Positions 9,321 through 17,296 of a DNA stretch of 64,000 bases are shown here, piece after piece (the stretch's first letter is position 1; each line of letters begins with the position of its first letter). Location: contig CAWJTQ010000023.1 of assembly GCA_963845695.1 (NCBI GenBank), positions 124,001-188,000 of the forward strand, read 5' to 3'. Made by a program: the position numbers and the translations under genes. Source of the DNA: CAWJTV01 sp963845695 (lineage in GTDB: Bacteria; Planctomycetota; Planctomycetia; Isosphaerales; Isosphaeraceae). Below the pieces are notes generated by a model. The model had not been told where the DNA came from. It ran no database searches and saw only the letters and a program-made list of their open reading frames with translations.

Positions 9321-10893
9321 GCGGGTTCTGGTCGTGGACCAGCTCCTGAGCTCCCTCGCGGTACCAGTCGTGCGAGCCGAAGAATCGCACGCCCGAGAGC
9401 CGGCCGGCCCGCTCCAGCGCGTAGAGATAATAGTACTTCCAGACCTGGCCGTGACCGAAGTTCTGACCCACCTGGAAGTGGCTCGCCAGCCAATCGAGGC
9501 CGCGGAGCAGGTTGGGGTTGAATCCGCCCTTGCCGCAGTCGTGGATCATTTCTCCTTCGAGGTACTCGAGTCCTTGGTACTTCTTCGAGCCCGTGATGAT
9601 CAGGCTGGAGACCCCGGAGCAGGTCATGCTTCCGGTCGATGGGGTGGGACGGGGCGTGTAGGCCCAGCCGCCATCCCGATTCTGGAACGTCTCGAAATAC
9701 TGGCGGGACAGCACCCAGACCTTGGGGTCAACCGCGATGCCCACTTCGCTGGCAGCATGCAAACCCAGCAGCGCGTACTGGGTATTGGAGTTGTCGCCGG
9801 CCTGAACTTTGTTGTCGGAATACGTCCAGGTCCCCGGCCAGACCATCCGGTCGCCGGGCTTGATCTGCGCGGCTTCCAGCCACTCGACATTGGCCGCGAT
9901 CCGCAACCGGTCGCGCTGCGGCTCGGCGGCGGCGAAGACCTGGGTTTGCAATGAGATCGCGTAAGTGTTGCGCAAGTCATCAGGGCCGAAATGGCGGAGG
10001 TACGCCAGCGCCTTGCGGACCGCCGGTGAGTCGGGCGCCTCGCCGGCCGACAGCAGCGCCAATGTGACCAGGCTGGTCGTCCCGGTGTTGGCCGACTTCT
10101 CGACCTCGGTCCAGGAGCCGTCGGGTTGCTGCTGAGCCTTGAGAAACCGAACCCCATCGTGGATGGCGCGGTCAACTTGTTCCCCAAGCTCCGATCGACG
10201 ACGCTCCGGAGCCGCCACAATCGGGTTTTCCGGTTTTCCATCGGAAATCTCCGGCGGCCTGTCGGGAATGCCGGGATCGGTCTTGAGGACGATCGTGTCA
10301 TCCGTCCTGGGAACGATCGGCGCTTTGGCCTCGATCGCGGGTGCCTGATGGGATGGCGGCCCAATCCCCTGGGTGCGCCGGGCGGGCTGGCCGGCCAACG
10401 TCATCACGATGATCACGGCCGACACGCAGGCGACCAGGGCCAGGAACGCCGCGCACTCGAGCTTGGCGAGGAAAAGGGCGCTCAGCTCCTTCTGGAAAAG
10501 CAGGGCGATCGATGGGGAGACCGACGCCGAGAGCGGCGCGGCCGTCCTCGTGGTGACCACAGCGGCTTGAAAGGCGGCCCGGGTTGTGGTCATCGCGAGA
10601 GCCAGGGGCATGCGAGCCGCGGCGGCGGGCTTCGCGACCACGCCCGAGACCAGTGCGAGTGCGGGGGCCAGGCCCCGCCGCGCCAGCCGGCCTTCCAACC
10701 GGCGGCGGCCCCGGACCAGCCGGCTCTTGAGGGTCCCGACCGGCCACCGCAGTCGCTGTGCCGCTTCTTCATGCGAGAGTCCTTCGAGGGCACAGAGCAC
10801 GATCGGCAAGCGCTGGACGTCGCTCAGCCGGTCGATCTCCTCATGGACGATGGTACAGAGCTCGTCCCGTTCCAGGGGATTGTCGGACGCCAC
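9124..10893 (-). CDS. Sigma region 4 + membrane helix + prenyltransferase-like repeats
   Basis: This is the central part of the same gene. Residues 1-75 are an ECF sigma region 4: 'DRLSDVQRLPIVLCALEGLS' and 'GTLKSRLVRGRRRLEGRLAR'. A membrane helix follows at about residues 150-170 ('CAAFLALVACVSAVIIVM'). After a Pro-rich linker come squalene-cyclase/prenyltransferase-type alpha-barrel repeats ('RAIHDGVRFLKAQQQPDGSW', 'NRDGGWAYTPRP'). Meaningful coding in this frame runs from about 10965 to 9320. It ends at a frameshift just after 'LVHDQNPLSG' and resumes in another frame with the DUF4159 part. Sigma, helix and extracytoplasmic domain in one chain suggest a membrane-tethered regulator, a known planctomycete arrangement. 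Confidence 0.75.
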   Translation of the reverse strand: MASDNPLERDELCTIVHEEIDRLSDVQRLPIVLCALEGLSHEEAAQRLRWPVGTLKSRLVRGRRRLEGRLARRGLAPALALVSGVVAKPAAAARMPLALAMTTTRAAFQAAVVTTRTAAPLSASVSPSIALLFQKELSALFLAKLECAAFLALVACVSAVIIVMTLAGQPARRTQGIGPPSHQAPAIEAKAPIVPRTDDTIVLKTDPGIPDRPPEISDGKPENPIVAAPERRRSELGEQVDRAIHDGVRFLKAQQQPDGSWTEVEKSANTGTTSLVTLALLSAGEAPDSPAVRKALAYLRHFGPDDLRNTYAISLQTQVFAAAEPQRDRLRIAANVEWLEAAQIKPGDRMVWPGTWTYSDNKVQAGDNSNTQYALLGLHAASEVGIAVDPKVWVLSRQYFETFQNRDGGWAYTPRPTPSTGSMTCSGVSSLIITGSKKYQGLEYLEGEMIHDCGKGGFNPNLLRGLDWLASHFQVGQNFGHGQVWKYYYLYALERAGRLSGVRFFGSHDWYREGAQELVHDQNPLSGFCAGPTRRTNGSRRVSRCCSWPRAGPRSSSTSSITRRSTIGTRIPMTSGISSGSSPATGKAS

Positions 10894-10942
10894 GGCGATC
10901 TCGATGGCCTCGGGACGTTCACGGTCGTTGCGATAGCGGGTC

Positions 10943-11281
10943 TTACCCAGGGCGCAGAGCGCGACCGCGCCGGGCTACTCGATGGAGCCAACCCGCCAGC
11001 GCCTCGGGATTGTGAATCGAGCGCGCCCGGCGGGCCAGCAGCAGGAACGTCACCTGGAACGCATCCTCGGCCAGATGACCGTCGGCCAGCAGATGGCGAC
11101 AGACGCGCAGCACCATGGCTCCGTGACGCTCGACCAGGGTCGCGAATGCCGCCTCGGACGTCTCACCACCGCGGACGAACTGATCGAGCAAGCCGCGGTC
11201 CGGCATTGCACCCAGCGCCCCCACGTCAAAGAGCGTGCGAATCTGCTTGCCGATTGTGATCGTCGACATCTGGTTTGCCAT
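10943..11281 (-). CDS. ECF sigma-70 region 2 (5' part of the broken gene)
   Basis: 112 residues. It holds 'DQFVRGGETSEAAFATLVER', 'GAMVLRVCRHLLADGHLAED' and 'AFQVTFLLLARRARSI', the region 2 core-binding and -10 recognition helices of the planctomycete ECF subfamily. The frame ends with 'RRGRALRPG' and a stop. Removing one G near 10962-10968 joins it to 'VALCALGKTRYRNDRERPEA' and the region 4 frame, so the split is one single-base indel. No anti-sigma gene is adjacent, which fits a sigma whose control domain is fused. ATG at 11281; a second ATG at 11269 is possible. Confidence 0.78.
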   Translation of the reverse strand: MANQMSTITIGKQIRTLFDVGALGAMPDRGLLDQFVRGGETSEAAFATLVERHGAMVLRVCRHLLADGHLAEDAFQVTFLLLARRARSIHNPEALAGWLHRVARRGRALRPG

Positions 11282-11999
11282 GAGCCCGTTCGTCCGTTCC
11301 CGGTATCCAACCCTTTTGCCCGATCCTACTTCTAGAGAGGCAAACGCGGCGACAAAAGGTCCCGATTTTTCGAGACTCCTCGTCGACCACCACCGATCTC
11401 AGCGCGGCGGGTGCGGCAAACCTGGGGAGTGCGACGATCCGACCCGCGCCGCTTCCCCCTCCGTTCGGGCCAATTTGGTCATTCGAGTAACCCAGTCTTC
11501 CGAATTTTTGGATTTTTTCATCTCCCTCTGGGGTCGAGAGTTCCGGAGCCAATCGCCCCGGAATCCGCGATAGGTGCATTAACGAATCCTCAAACCTGCG
11601 GTATACTGAATAATAGAGACCATGTGTAACCGTCACCGACCGGAAAACCAGGCTATGAGCAACGGGGCTGTGCCGTCTGCGGCCGGGCCCGGCACAGCGA
11701 TTTCGGGACTCGGCCCGAACTCGCTGGGGGCCATGGGGATCGGAGAGGGCGCCGCGGCCAAAAGTGATCACCGAGTGCCACTTTGTGCCACAATTCTCGG
11801 CAAGTCCGGCCCGGCTCAGAGCCGGCCCCGCCCAGAACCCAGGCCGGATCCGGACGTCCCGCCAGTCCGGAGTAGGGCCTCTCGGAAGGGGTCAAAGCCA
11901 CCGCCCCCAGACGGTGCGGTGGTGATCGCCGACGACTCTCCTTTTTTCTGGACGACACAGGTTTCGGGGAGGCCCGGTGCACTGGGTTCCCGCGGCCCT
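11282..11999. other. 718-bp intergenic region upstream of the sigma-fusion gene
   Basis: It holds an AT-richer part (about 11470-11620) with the conserved motif at 11571-11616, then a GC-rich part up to the membrane gene. Short frames here have no recognisable protein features. It probably contains the promoter of the minus-strand sigma-fusion gene. Confidence 0.5.
11571..11616. promoter_or_regulatory. Conserved intergenic motif, copy A
   Basis: The stretch beginning 'taggtgcattaacg', with 'caaacctgcggtata' inside it, recurs with about three quarters identity at 38689-38732. Both copies lie 290-360 bp upstream of a minus-strand gene start and next to an AT-rich patch. It could be a promoter/operator or the end of a small mobile element. 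Confidence 0.35.
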
Positions 12000-12755
12000 T
12001 CAGGCCGCCCCAGCCGGGCCGGCCCGTTTCCCTCGGCCCAAAGGGCCGGCGGAGCTCAGCCCAGGTGAAACCTCAAGGTTTCTCTGTTGGATCGGGTCAT
12101 TCAGGATCGCGAGCCGAAGTAGAACCCGACGAACGCCGCAAGGATATGCTCCGGGCCGAAACGCCCGACATGGACCCAGGGTTTGAAGAATCGCGTCAAT
12201 CTCGGTTGGGGGAACGATCAGGAAAATGCGATTCACGACCAGGAACACCAGAATTCCCCCGGCGGCCAGAGAGACCATCGCACGAACGTCTTCGATGATG
12301 CGCGGGGGTTGGTGGCCGCGGTCCTTCCACCAAGCCGTCAACGTGTTCAACGCCACCCCCAGCAGAAAGCCACCCACGAGAAGGAGGGTGACAACTCCCC
12401 GGTTCTGGTCGAGCGAGGTCATTTGTCCATGCTCGAAGAGGACCACGGCCACCGCGACCGACCCGCCCAGGAGGAGAAACCGCACGCTGCCCCGCGGGAG
12501 AAACAATGGTGGAGGGCCAGGCTCCTCAGCCTCAGGGGCGCGTCGTCGCGCGGCGAAATAATGCCCCATGATGATGAAGAGCAGGCCGCTAAGGTACTCC
12601 GGGACTTCCTCGCTCGGCTGGATCAACAGCAGGCCCCAGACTGTCGCGAAAATCAGGATCGCGAGCAGGGCCCGGATACTGCCCGACGGTAGACCTAAGG
12701 CATGAACCTTTCGCCAATCGACCAGGGCCTCAGACTTCGGCGTCTCGACTTGCAT
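12000..12755 (-). CDS. Multi-spanning membrane protein, likely frameshifted near its end
   Basis: Start ATG at 12755 with 'gagga' about 7 nt upstream. Five hydrophobic segments are clear ('IRALLAILIFATVWGLLLI', 'YLSGLLFIIMGHYFAA', 'VRFLLLGGSVAVAVVLF', 'GVVTLLLVGGFLLGVAL', 'GGILVFLVVNRIFLIV'). The second is followed by a basic loop AARRR. After about residue 192 the translation becomes Arg/Pro-rich. Shifting one base near 12178 gives 'FGPEHILAAFVGFYFGSRS' with a stop at 12101, which looks like a sixth helix and a natural end. The intact protein would therefore be about 218 residues, 12755-12101. Inner-membrane protein of unknown function. The gene is alone and divergent from the HD gene. Confidence 0.7.
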   Translation of the reverse strand: MQVETPKSEALVDWRKVHALGLPSGSIRALLAILIFATVWGLLLIQPSEEVPEYLSGLLFIIMGHYFAARRRAPEAEEPGPPPLFLPRGSVRFLLLGGSVAVAVVLFEHGQMTSLDQNRGVVTLLLVGGFLLGVALNTLTAWWKDRGHQPPRIIEDVRAMVSLAAGGILVFLVVNRIFLIVPPTEIDAILQTLGPCRAFRPGAYPCGVRRVLLRLAILNDPIQQRNLEVSPGLSSAGPLGRGKRAGPAGAA

Positions 12756-12942
12756 AAGGATTCCTCGAATGGAGATCTTCTCAATCGCTCGTATCTCTCA
12801 GGCTATTCGCCGGACGCGCCCGAATATCCCTGTCACGACCGATGCGTCTCACGGACTCGTCGTGAGGGCTTGCCAGCAAGTTTGGGAGAGGTGATATCAT
12901 GGGAGTCAGGGCATGACGTGAGTCGGCCAGGAGTTTTCTCGG

Positions 12943-13473
12943 ATGACTGTGAACATCCTCCGCATCATCCCCACAGTGCTCGAAGAATTCCGCCTTCCCT
13001 GGGATAGCGATCACGGAGTCGCCCACTGGGCCCGGGTATTGGAGAACGGTCTCCGCCTGGCCGGCGAGACCGGCGCCCATGTCGAAGTCGTCCAGCTCTT
13101 CGCCGTGTTCCATGACTCTCGCCGGGTCAATGAGTTCACGGATCCCGATCACGGACCGCGTGGGGCCCTGTTCGCCCGCAAGCTTCGAGGCCGCCTCTTT
13201 GAGTTGCCTGATGCCGAGTTCGAGCTTCTGTACCGAGCTTGCGCGGGTCACACTCACGAACGGACTCATCCGGACATCACGATCCAGACCTGCTGGGACG
13301 CCGACCGGCTGGATCTCGGACGGGTGGGCATCACCCCGCATCCCAGGTACCTTGGCACGGAAGCGGCGAGGAAACGCGAGATGATCCAGTGGGCCGACGG
13401 GCGGGCGAGTCTCGGATTCATCCCCGAGCTCGTGGAGCACGAATGGGGTATCGATCTGGCGCTGGATCGTTGA
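12943..13473 (+). CDS. HD-domain phosphohydrolase
   Basis: 176 residues with the HD-superfamily metal ligands: 'DHGVAHWARV' at about residue 23, 'FAVFHDSRR' with the HD pair at about residue 57, and a later 'GHTHERTHPD' plus 'CWDADRLDLGRVGI'. This arrangement matches a small bacterial HD family in which Asp of 'DADRLDL' completes the metal site. The predicted activity is a metal-dependent phosphohydrolase acting on a nucleotide or small phosphoester; the substrate is unknown. Start ATG at 12943 follows 'aggag'. It precedes a SIS isomerase and a ROK kinase on the same strand but is separated from them by about 295 bp, so it may not be co-transcribed with them. Confidence 0.85.
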   Translation: MTVNILRIIPTVLEEFRLPWDSDHGVAHWARVLENGLRLAGETGAHVEVVQLFAVFHDSRRVNEFTDPDHGPRGALFARKLRGRLFELPDAEFELLYRACAGHTHERTHPDITIQTCWDADRLDLGRVGITPHPRYLGTEAARKREMIQWADGRASLGFIPELVEHEWGIDLALDR

Positions 13474-13768
13474 AAACCGGACCTGGTCGTTGAAGTGGAT
13501 CTCGGTGGCTCACCGGCCGTTTTCTCGAATCGTGTGTGGAGATCGGGCAACACCCTCTCGGCGGCTCCGACGCGCGTCTTTACGCTCGGCGCCGGTCTGG
13601 AGTATGATCGTTTTGTAGAGGAAGTCACTCGCGGTGGACCATTGCGCCGTGAGGTCAGGCAACGAGATGGGATCGAACGGCGCAACCACCTGATCAGCTC
13701 GTAGACGAGCCGTGAAAACCGGGCCTCCGGGACGGCCGATCGATCTCACCCATTGGGGCAAGAACACG

Positions 13769-14380
13769 ATGATTGGTGCGAAGTTGGGGATTTCGGATTA
13801 CCTCACCCGGGTCTGCGAGGAGATCCAGAACCTGGATCCGGCTCAGATCGAGACCGTGAGCGAGCTGGTCGAGGCCGCCTACGACGACGGTCGGTTCGTA
13901 TTCATTATTGGCAATGGCGGCTCGGGTGCCAATGCCTCGCATCTTTGCGAGGACCTGGCCAAATGCACGCTCCGCGACTTCGAGTCGCAGAAGCGCCTCA
14001 AGGTCTTGAGCCTGACGGACAACACAGCCGGGATCATGGCATGGGCCAACGATGAGGGTTACGACCGGATCTTCCTGGAGCAACTGAAGACCCTGGCCTC
14101 GCCGGGGGACCTGCTGCTGGCGATCTCGGGTTCGGGCAACAGTCCGAATATCCTCAAGGCGGTCTCCTGGGCCAACGAGCATGGACTGACCACGGTGGGG
14201 ATCACCGGCTTCTCGGGAGGCAAGCTCAAAGACCTGGCCCACCATAACCTCCACGCGGCGATCGATGATATGGGGATCGTCGAATCGTTGCACCAGGTGG
14301 TCTTCCACTGGATCATCGACGACCTCTACCGCCGATTCTCTGCCAAGGAGCTCGTCCACGCGGGTGCTGGAGCGAGCTGA
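13769..14380 (+). CDS. SIS-domain sugar-phosphate isomerase (GmhA-like)
   Basis: 203 residues. The start is taken at ATG 13769 (MIGAKLGISDYLTRV) because similarity begins there and 'ggggcaag' precedes it; an upstream ATG at 13712 adds 19 unlike residues. Motifs: 'IIGNGGSGANASHLCEDLAK' (phosphosugar-binding loop), 'LLLAISGSGNSPNILKAV' and 'DDMGIVESLHQVVFHWIIDD'. This pattern is that of sedoheptulose-7-phosphate isomerases, which begin ADP-heptose synthesis for lipopolysaccharide core, and of related SIS proteins. The ROK kinase gene starts 4 nt after its stop, so the pair probably forms one operon that isomerises and phosphorylates a sugar. A heptosyltransferase-type GT9 at 39.6 kb could use the end product. 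That link is inference. Confidence 0.85.
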   Translation: MIGAKLGISDYLTRVCEEIQNLDPAQIETVSELVEAAYDDGRFVFIIGNGGSGANASHLCEDLAKCTLRDFESQKRLKVLSLTDNTAGIMAWANDEGYDRIFLEQLKTLASPGDLLLAISGSGNSPNILKAVSWANEHGLTTVGITGFSGGKLKDLAHHNLHAAIDDMGIVESLHQVVFHWIIDDLYRRFSAKELVHAGAGAS

Positions 14381-14384
14381 TCGC

Positions 14385-15380
14385 ATGGCTGAAGATGCCT
14401 GGGTCCTGGGGATCGAGATCGGTGGGACCAAGCTGCAACTCGGGATCGGCCAGGGCCATGGCGACCTCGTCGTGCTGGAACGACTCAGCGTGGAGCCGTC
14501 CCGGCATGCAGCCGGCATCCTCGACCAGATCCGGTACGCGTTCCCGATCCTGCTCCGGAATGCCAAGCTGGACAGTGCGCAAATCCAGGCCGTGGGCATC
14601 GGTTTCGGTGGGCCAGTCGACAGCGAGCATGGAGTCATCGAAAAGTCTTACCAGATCGCCGGCTGGGACGACTTCCCGCTCGCGGCCTGGATTCGCGAGC
14701 ATCTGGAGGTTCCCCGGGTCGTCGTCCATAATGACGCTGATACGGCCGGTCTGGGCGAAGCCCGGTTCGGAGCGGGACGGGGCCATTCTCCCTTGCTGTA
14801 CATGACTGTGGGCAGCGGGATCGGCGGCGCCCTGATCCTTCACGATCGGATCTATCGCGGATTCGGCAAGGGTGCGGGCGAGATCGGACACCTGGGCGTG
14901 GTCGATGCCGCACGTCCAGGTGCGCCGCTGGCCGAGCTGGAGCAGGTCGCCTCCGGTTGGGCAATCGCCCGGGCGGCCCAGGACCATGCACGCAGGGTAA
15001 TCGAAGAGCGGGGCGACTGGGTCGTCCTGGATCGAGCCTCCGGCGATCCCAGCCGAATCACCACCGTTTTCGTCGCTCAGGCCGCCCGAGAGGGAGATCC
15101 CGAATCGAAGACGATCCTGGCCCGCGCGCACGCGGCGATCGCCTTCGCCCTCGTGCAAGCGATCACGCTGATTGCACCCCGGCGAATCGTCATCGGCGGG
15201 GGCGTCTCCCTGATCGGCGAGGCGGAGTGGTTTGACCCGATTCGTCGCCTCGTCGAACAGGATGTCTTCCCCCCCTTTCGCGGCGGCTTCGAGATCGTTC
15301 CAGCCGGCCTGGGTGAGGAAGTCGTCGTCCATGGGGCCCTCGCCCTGGCACACGATGCCATCAGGAACCGAACTTGTTGA
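14385..15380 (+). CDS. ROK-family sugar kinase
   Basis: 331 residues from the ATG at 14385, 4 nt after the SIS stop, with 'ggagcgag' as ribosome site. ATP and sugar motifs of the ROK family are present: 'VLGIEIGGTKLQLGIGQG' at the N-terminus, 'GIGFGGPVDSEHGVIEKSYQ', 'VVHNDADTAGLGEARFGAG', 'MTVGSGIGGALI' and 'GAGEIGHLGVV'. After 'GAGEIGHLGVV' the usual zinc motif CxCGxxGC is absent, so it belongs to the Cys-less subgroup. The predicted role is a cytoplasmic sugar kinase working with the SIS isomerase; the sugar is not known. Length is normal for the family. The ROK transcription-repressor form is unlikely because no N-terminal helix-turn-helix is present. Confidence 0.88.
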   Translation: MAEDAWVLGIEIGGTKLQLGIGQGHGDLVVLERLSVEPSRHAAGILDQIRYAFPILLRNAKLDSAQIQAVGIGFGGPVDSEHGVIEKSYQIAGWDDFPLAAWIREHLEVPRVVVHNDADTAGLGEARFGAGRGHSPLLYMTVGSGIGGALILHDRIYRGFGKGAGEIGHLGVVDAARPGAPLAELEQVASGWAIARAAQDHARRVIEERGDWVVLDRASGDPSRITTVFVAQAAREGDPESKTILARAHAAIAFALVQAITLIAPRRIVIGGGVSLIGEAEWFDPIRRLVEQDVFPPFRGGFEIVPAGLGEEVVVHGALALAHDAIRNRTC

Positions 15381-16266
15381 GAATCGTCAACACGCGTCCT
15401 GCGAGAGCGACCGAACACCGGTCTTGACCCCTAACCCGGACGACCCGCCATTCCGCATCCTTGACAAGAGTGGAACCAAGCATACATACTTGGGTAGGTG
15501 TCTTCATTTTTTCCTCACAAGACTCGACGCAGGCCCTCGAGAGCAATTTTCATCTAACCTTGGACGCCAAGAGAAGTTAGAGGAATGCCGCTCCGTCCGG
15601 CGATCATTCTGCTCAGGATAATCGATGGGTCGAGATGGCCATTGCCAGAGCCGTGTTCAATAATCTCGGTATGGGCATTGAGCCGGAGGAGATTCTCCGA
15701 ATGCCGAATCGCGGGGAGTCGAAGGTCGCGGCGACAGGTGAACGGGGGATGTCCTTTCCGAACCATGGCGGCTCGATCGTCGGCAGCCCGATCGTTGCGA
15801 GACTCGTCCGTCGGCTTCACGCTCCCGAGGCTCTCCGACCTGGGGTGGAGGAAGGCCGTGGATCATTCTGGGAGGGCTCGATGAGGTGTGTTGGCAACGT
15901 GTATCGAAAAAAAAACGGAAAGTGTCGGGTCGGCGCTGCTTTTGCCCATGTCCGAGGTAGGAGCCTGGAAAAGTCCTTGGGCCAGCCTAAGTTCTAGGCA
16001 AGACCGCTCGTTCGGAGGTCAGGCTTCCTGACGGGCCGTTGCTTCCGGGATACTTGAACCAAATCGATTCCAAGTTCGTCTATACGATTAGTGCCTGATC
16101 GAGGATAATCCGAAAGCCGAGGGTTCATTTCAGGACGAATGACATGCGAATTGCCTGATACGAGGATCGAGAACCGGCGGTTTTGCGGTGGGTGAGGGCA
16201 AGATTACGTACCGTGCCTCGAATAACCAACGGATGGCCTCTTTTTTTCCTGCTGAAGGGGCACACC
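15381..16266. other. 886-bp region without a convincing gene
   Basis: The region after the ROK gene is less GC-rich and has frames such as 15635-15997 with no recognised features or ribosome site. A weak hairpin ('gttgagaatcgtcaac') lies at the ROK stop. It may hold a decayed gene and the promoter of the small gene at 16267. Confidence 0.4.
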
Positions 16267-16509
16267 ATGACGGCAAAATTGGCAGAAACCCAACTGTGGC
16301 AGCAGAACCTCGCTTCGCTGATCCGGTCGGGTCTCTTTTCCAAGGCAGCGATCGGCGAGATGAACGGTTTATACACCGTTGTCGGGGTTTACGCGGACGA
16401 AACGTGTTCAGCGCCACTGGCCAAGTACTCCGATCTGAGACGGGCCACTGATGCTGCCGATCTCGTCAATCGAATGTCTTCGGTCCATCGGCCGGTCGAG
16501 TCGAACTGA
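16267..16509 (+). CDS. Small hypothetical protein (80 aa)
   Basis: 80 residues starting MTAKLAETQLWQQNLASLIR and ending SSVHRPVESN. It is chosen from the longer open frame because 'gaagggg' lies just upstream of this ATG and protein-like composition begins there. It is predicted to be cytoplasmic, mixed helix and strand, without cysteine pairs or membrane segments. It is followed 32 nt later by a good rho-independent terminator, which supports a real, separately transcribed gene. Family and function are not recognised. Confidence 0.6.
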   Translation: MTAKLAETQLWQQNLASLIRSGLFSKAAIGEMNGLYTVVGVYADETCSAPLAKYSDLRRATDAADLVNRMSSVHRPVESN

Positions 16510-16540
16510 TCGGATCCGAGGGAATACGAACCTCCAACGA

Positions 16541-16583
16541 CCATGGCCTCCCGCAGGATGCGGACGGAGGCCATGGTTTTTTT
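16541..16583 (+). terminator. Rho-independent terminator
   Basis: A GC-rich stem ('ccatggcctccc' with 'ggaggccatgg') is followed by seven T residues. It ends the small gene at 16267-16509. Confidence 0.8.
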
Positions 16584-16671
16584 CCATCCGTCCCGGCAGA
16601 ATCGCGCTGCGGCGATCTGGGGATGCCGGGGGCACGTAGCGGCTCGATGGCAGGAGGCGTGGATCGCGGTC

Positions 16672-17283
16672 ATGGATGCCACGATTTGGCGGAGGAAGTT
16701 GGTACTGATCGCTGTCGTCGGCGCCTTGGTCGAACGCCGGACCGATCCGATGGTGGGGCCCTCTGCTCCCGCTCATGAGACCCTCCAGTCGATAGGACGC
16801 CGCCTGAGCCAATTGTGGTCTGAGCGCGAGTTGACGGCGATCGCGGCGCGCGGCGAGGCGATCTGGGACCGGCTGCAACCCGGTGAGCGGGCCGCCTTGG
16901 GGCGGGGCTACCTCCGGCTGCACGTGGACCGTCCGGTCCTCCTGGATGTGGCCGTCCCGACCGGCTCGATCCCGTTCTGGCTGGCAGATCGCGGCTTCCG
17001 CGCGACGAGCGGGGAACTGCTCAATCCCGACTCGGCCTGGCGGCTCTATCGACGCACCTTCAAACAGGGGTGCATCGAACTGGGAGTCAACGGACTCGAT
17101 CGGACCCCTGTGGCCCACTATGTGGTCTTCATCAGGCCGATCGGGAAGGACCTGGCGATCGGTGACCGGCCGGTCGTCACGCTCGACGAAGGACAGGAGC
17201 GGAGCTGGAGGTTGGCCATCGCCCGCCCCGGAGTGAGCGCGGCGTTCGACGCCTGGAAGCCCTTCGAGACGCTACCGGAGCGA
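16672..17283 (+). CDS. N-terminal part of a purple-acid-phosphatase-like protein
   Basis: From ATG 16672 (MDATIWRRKLVLIAVVGAL) the frame encodes a signal-like hydrophobic start. A domain of about 190 residues follows ('GYLRLHVDRPVLLDVAVPTG', 'TPVAHYVVFIRPIGKD') that looks like a non-catalytic beta-rich accessory region. The frame stays open to 18378 but turns into Arg/Pro-rich shadow after 'DAWKPFETLPE'. Shifting one base near 17283 continues as 'LNGAVMLQASHDRRHSTLLA' into the phosphatase part. I treat it as the 5' third of one frameshifted gene. Confidence 0.6.
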
Positions 17284-17296
17284 GCTGAACGGTGCC

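Noticed and set aside
15635..15997. 120-codon frame after the ROK gene
   Set aside because: No ribosome site, no recognisable motif and uneven composition; kept only as a gene-poor region.
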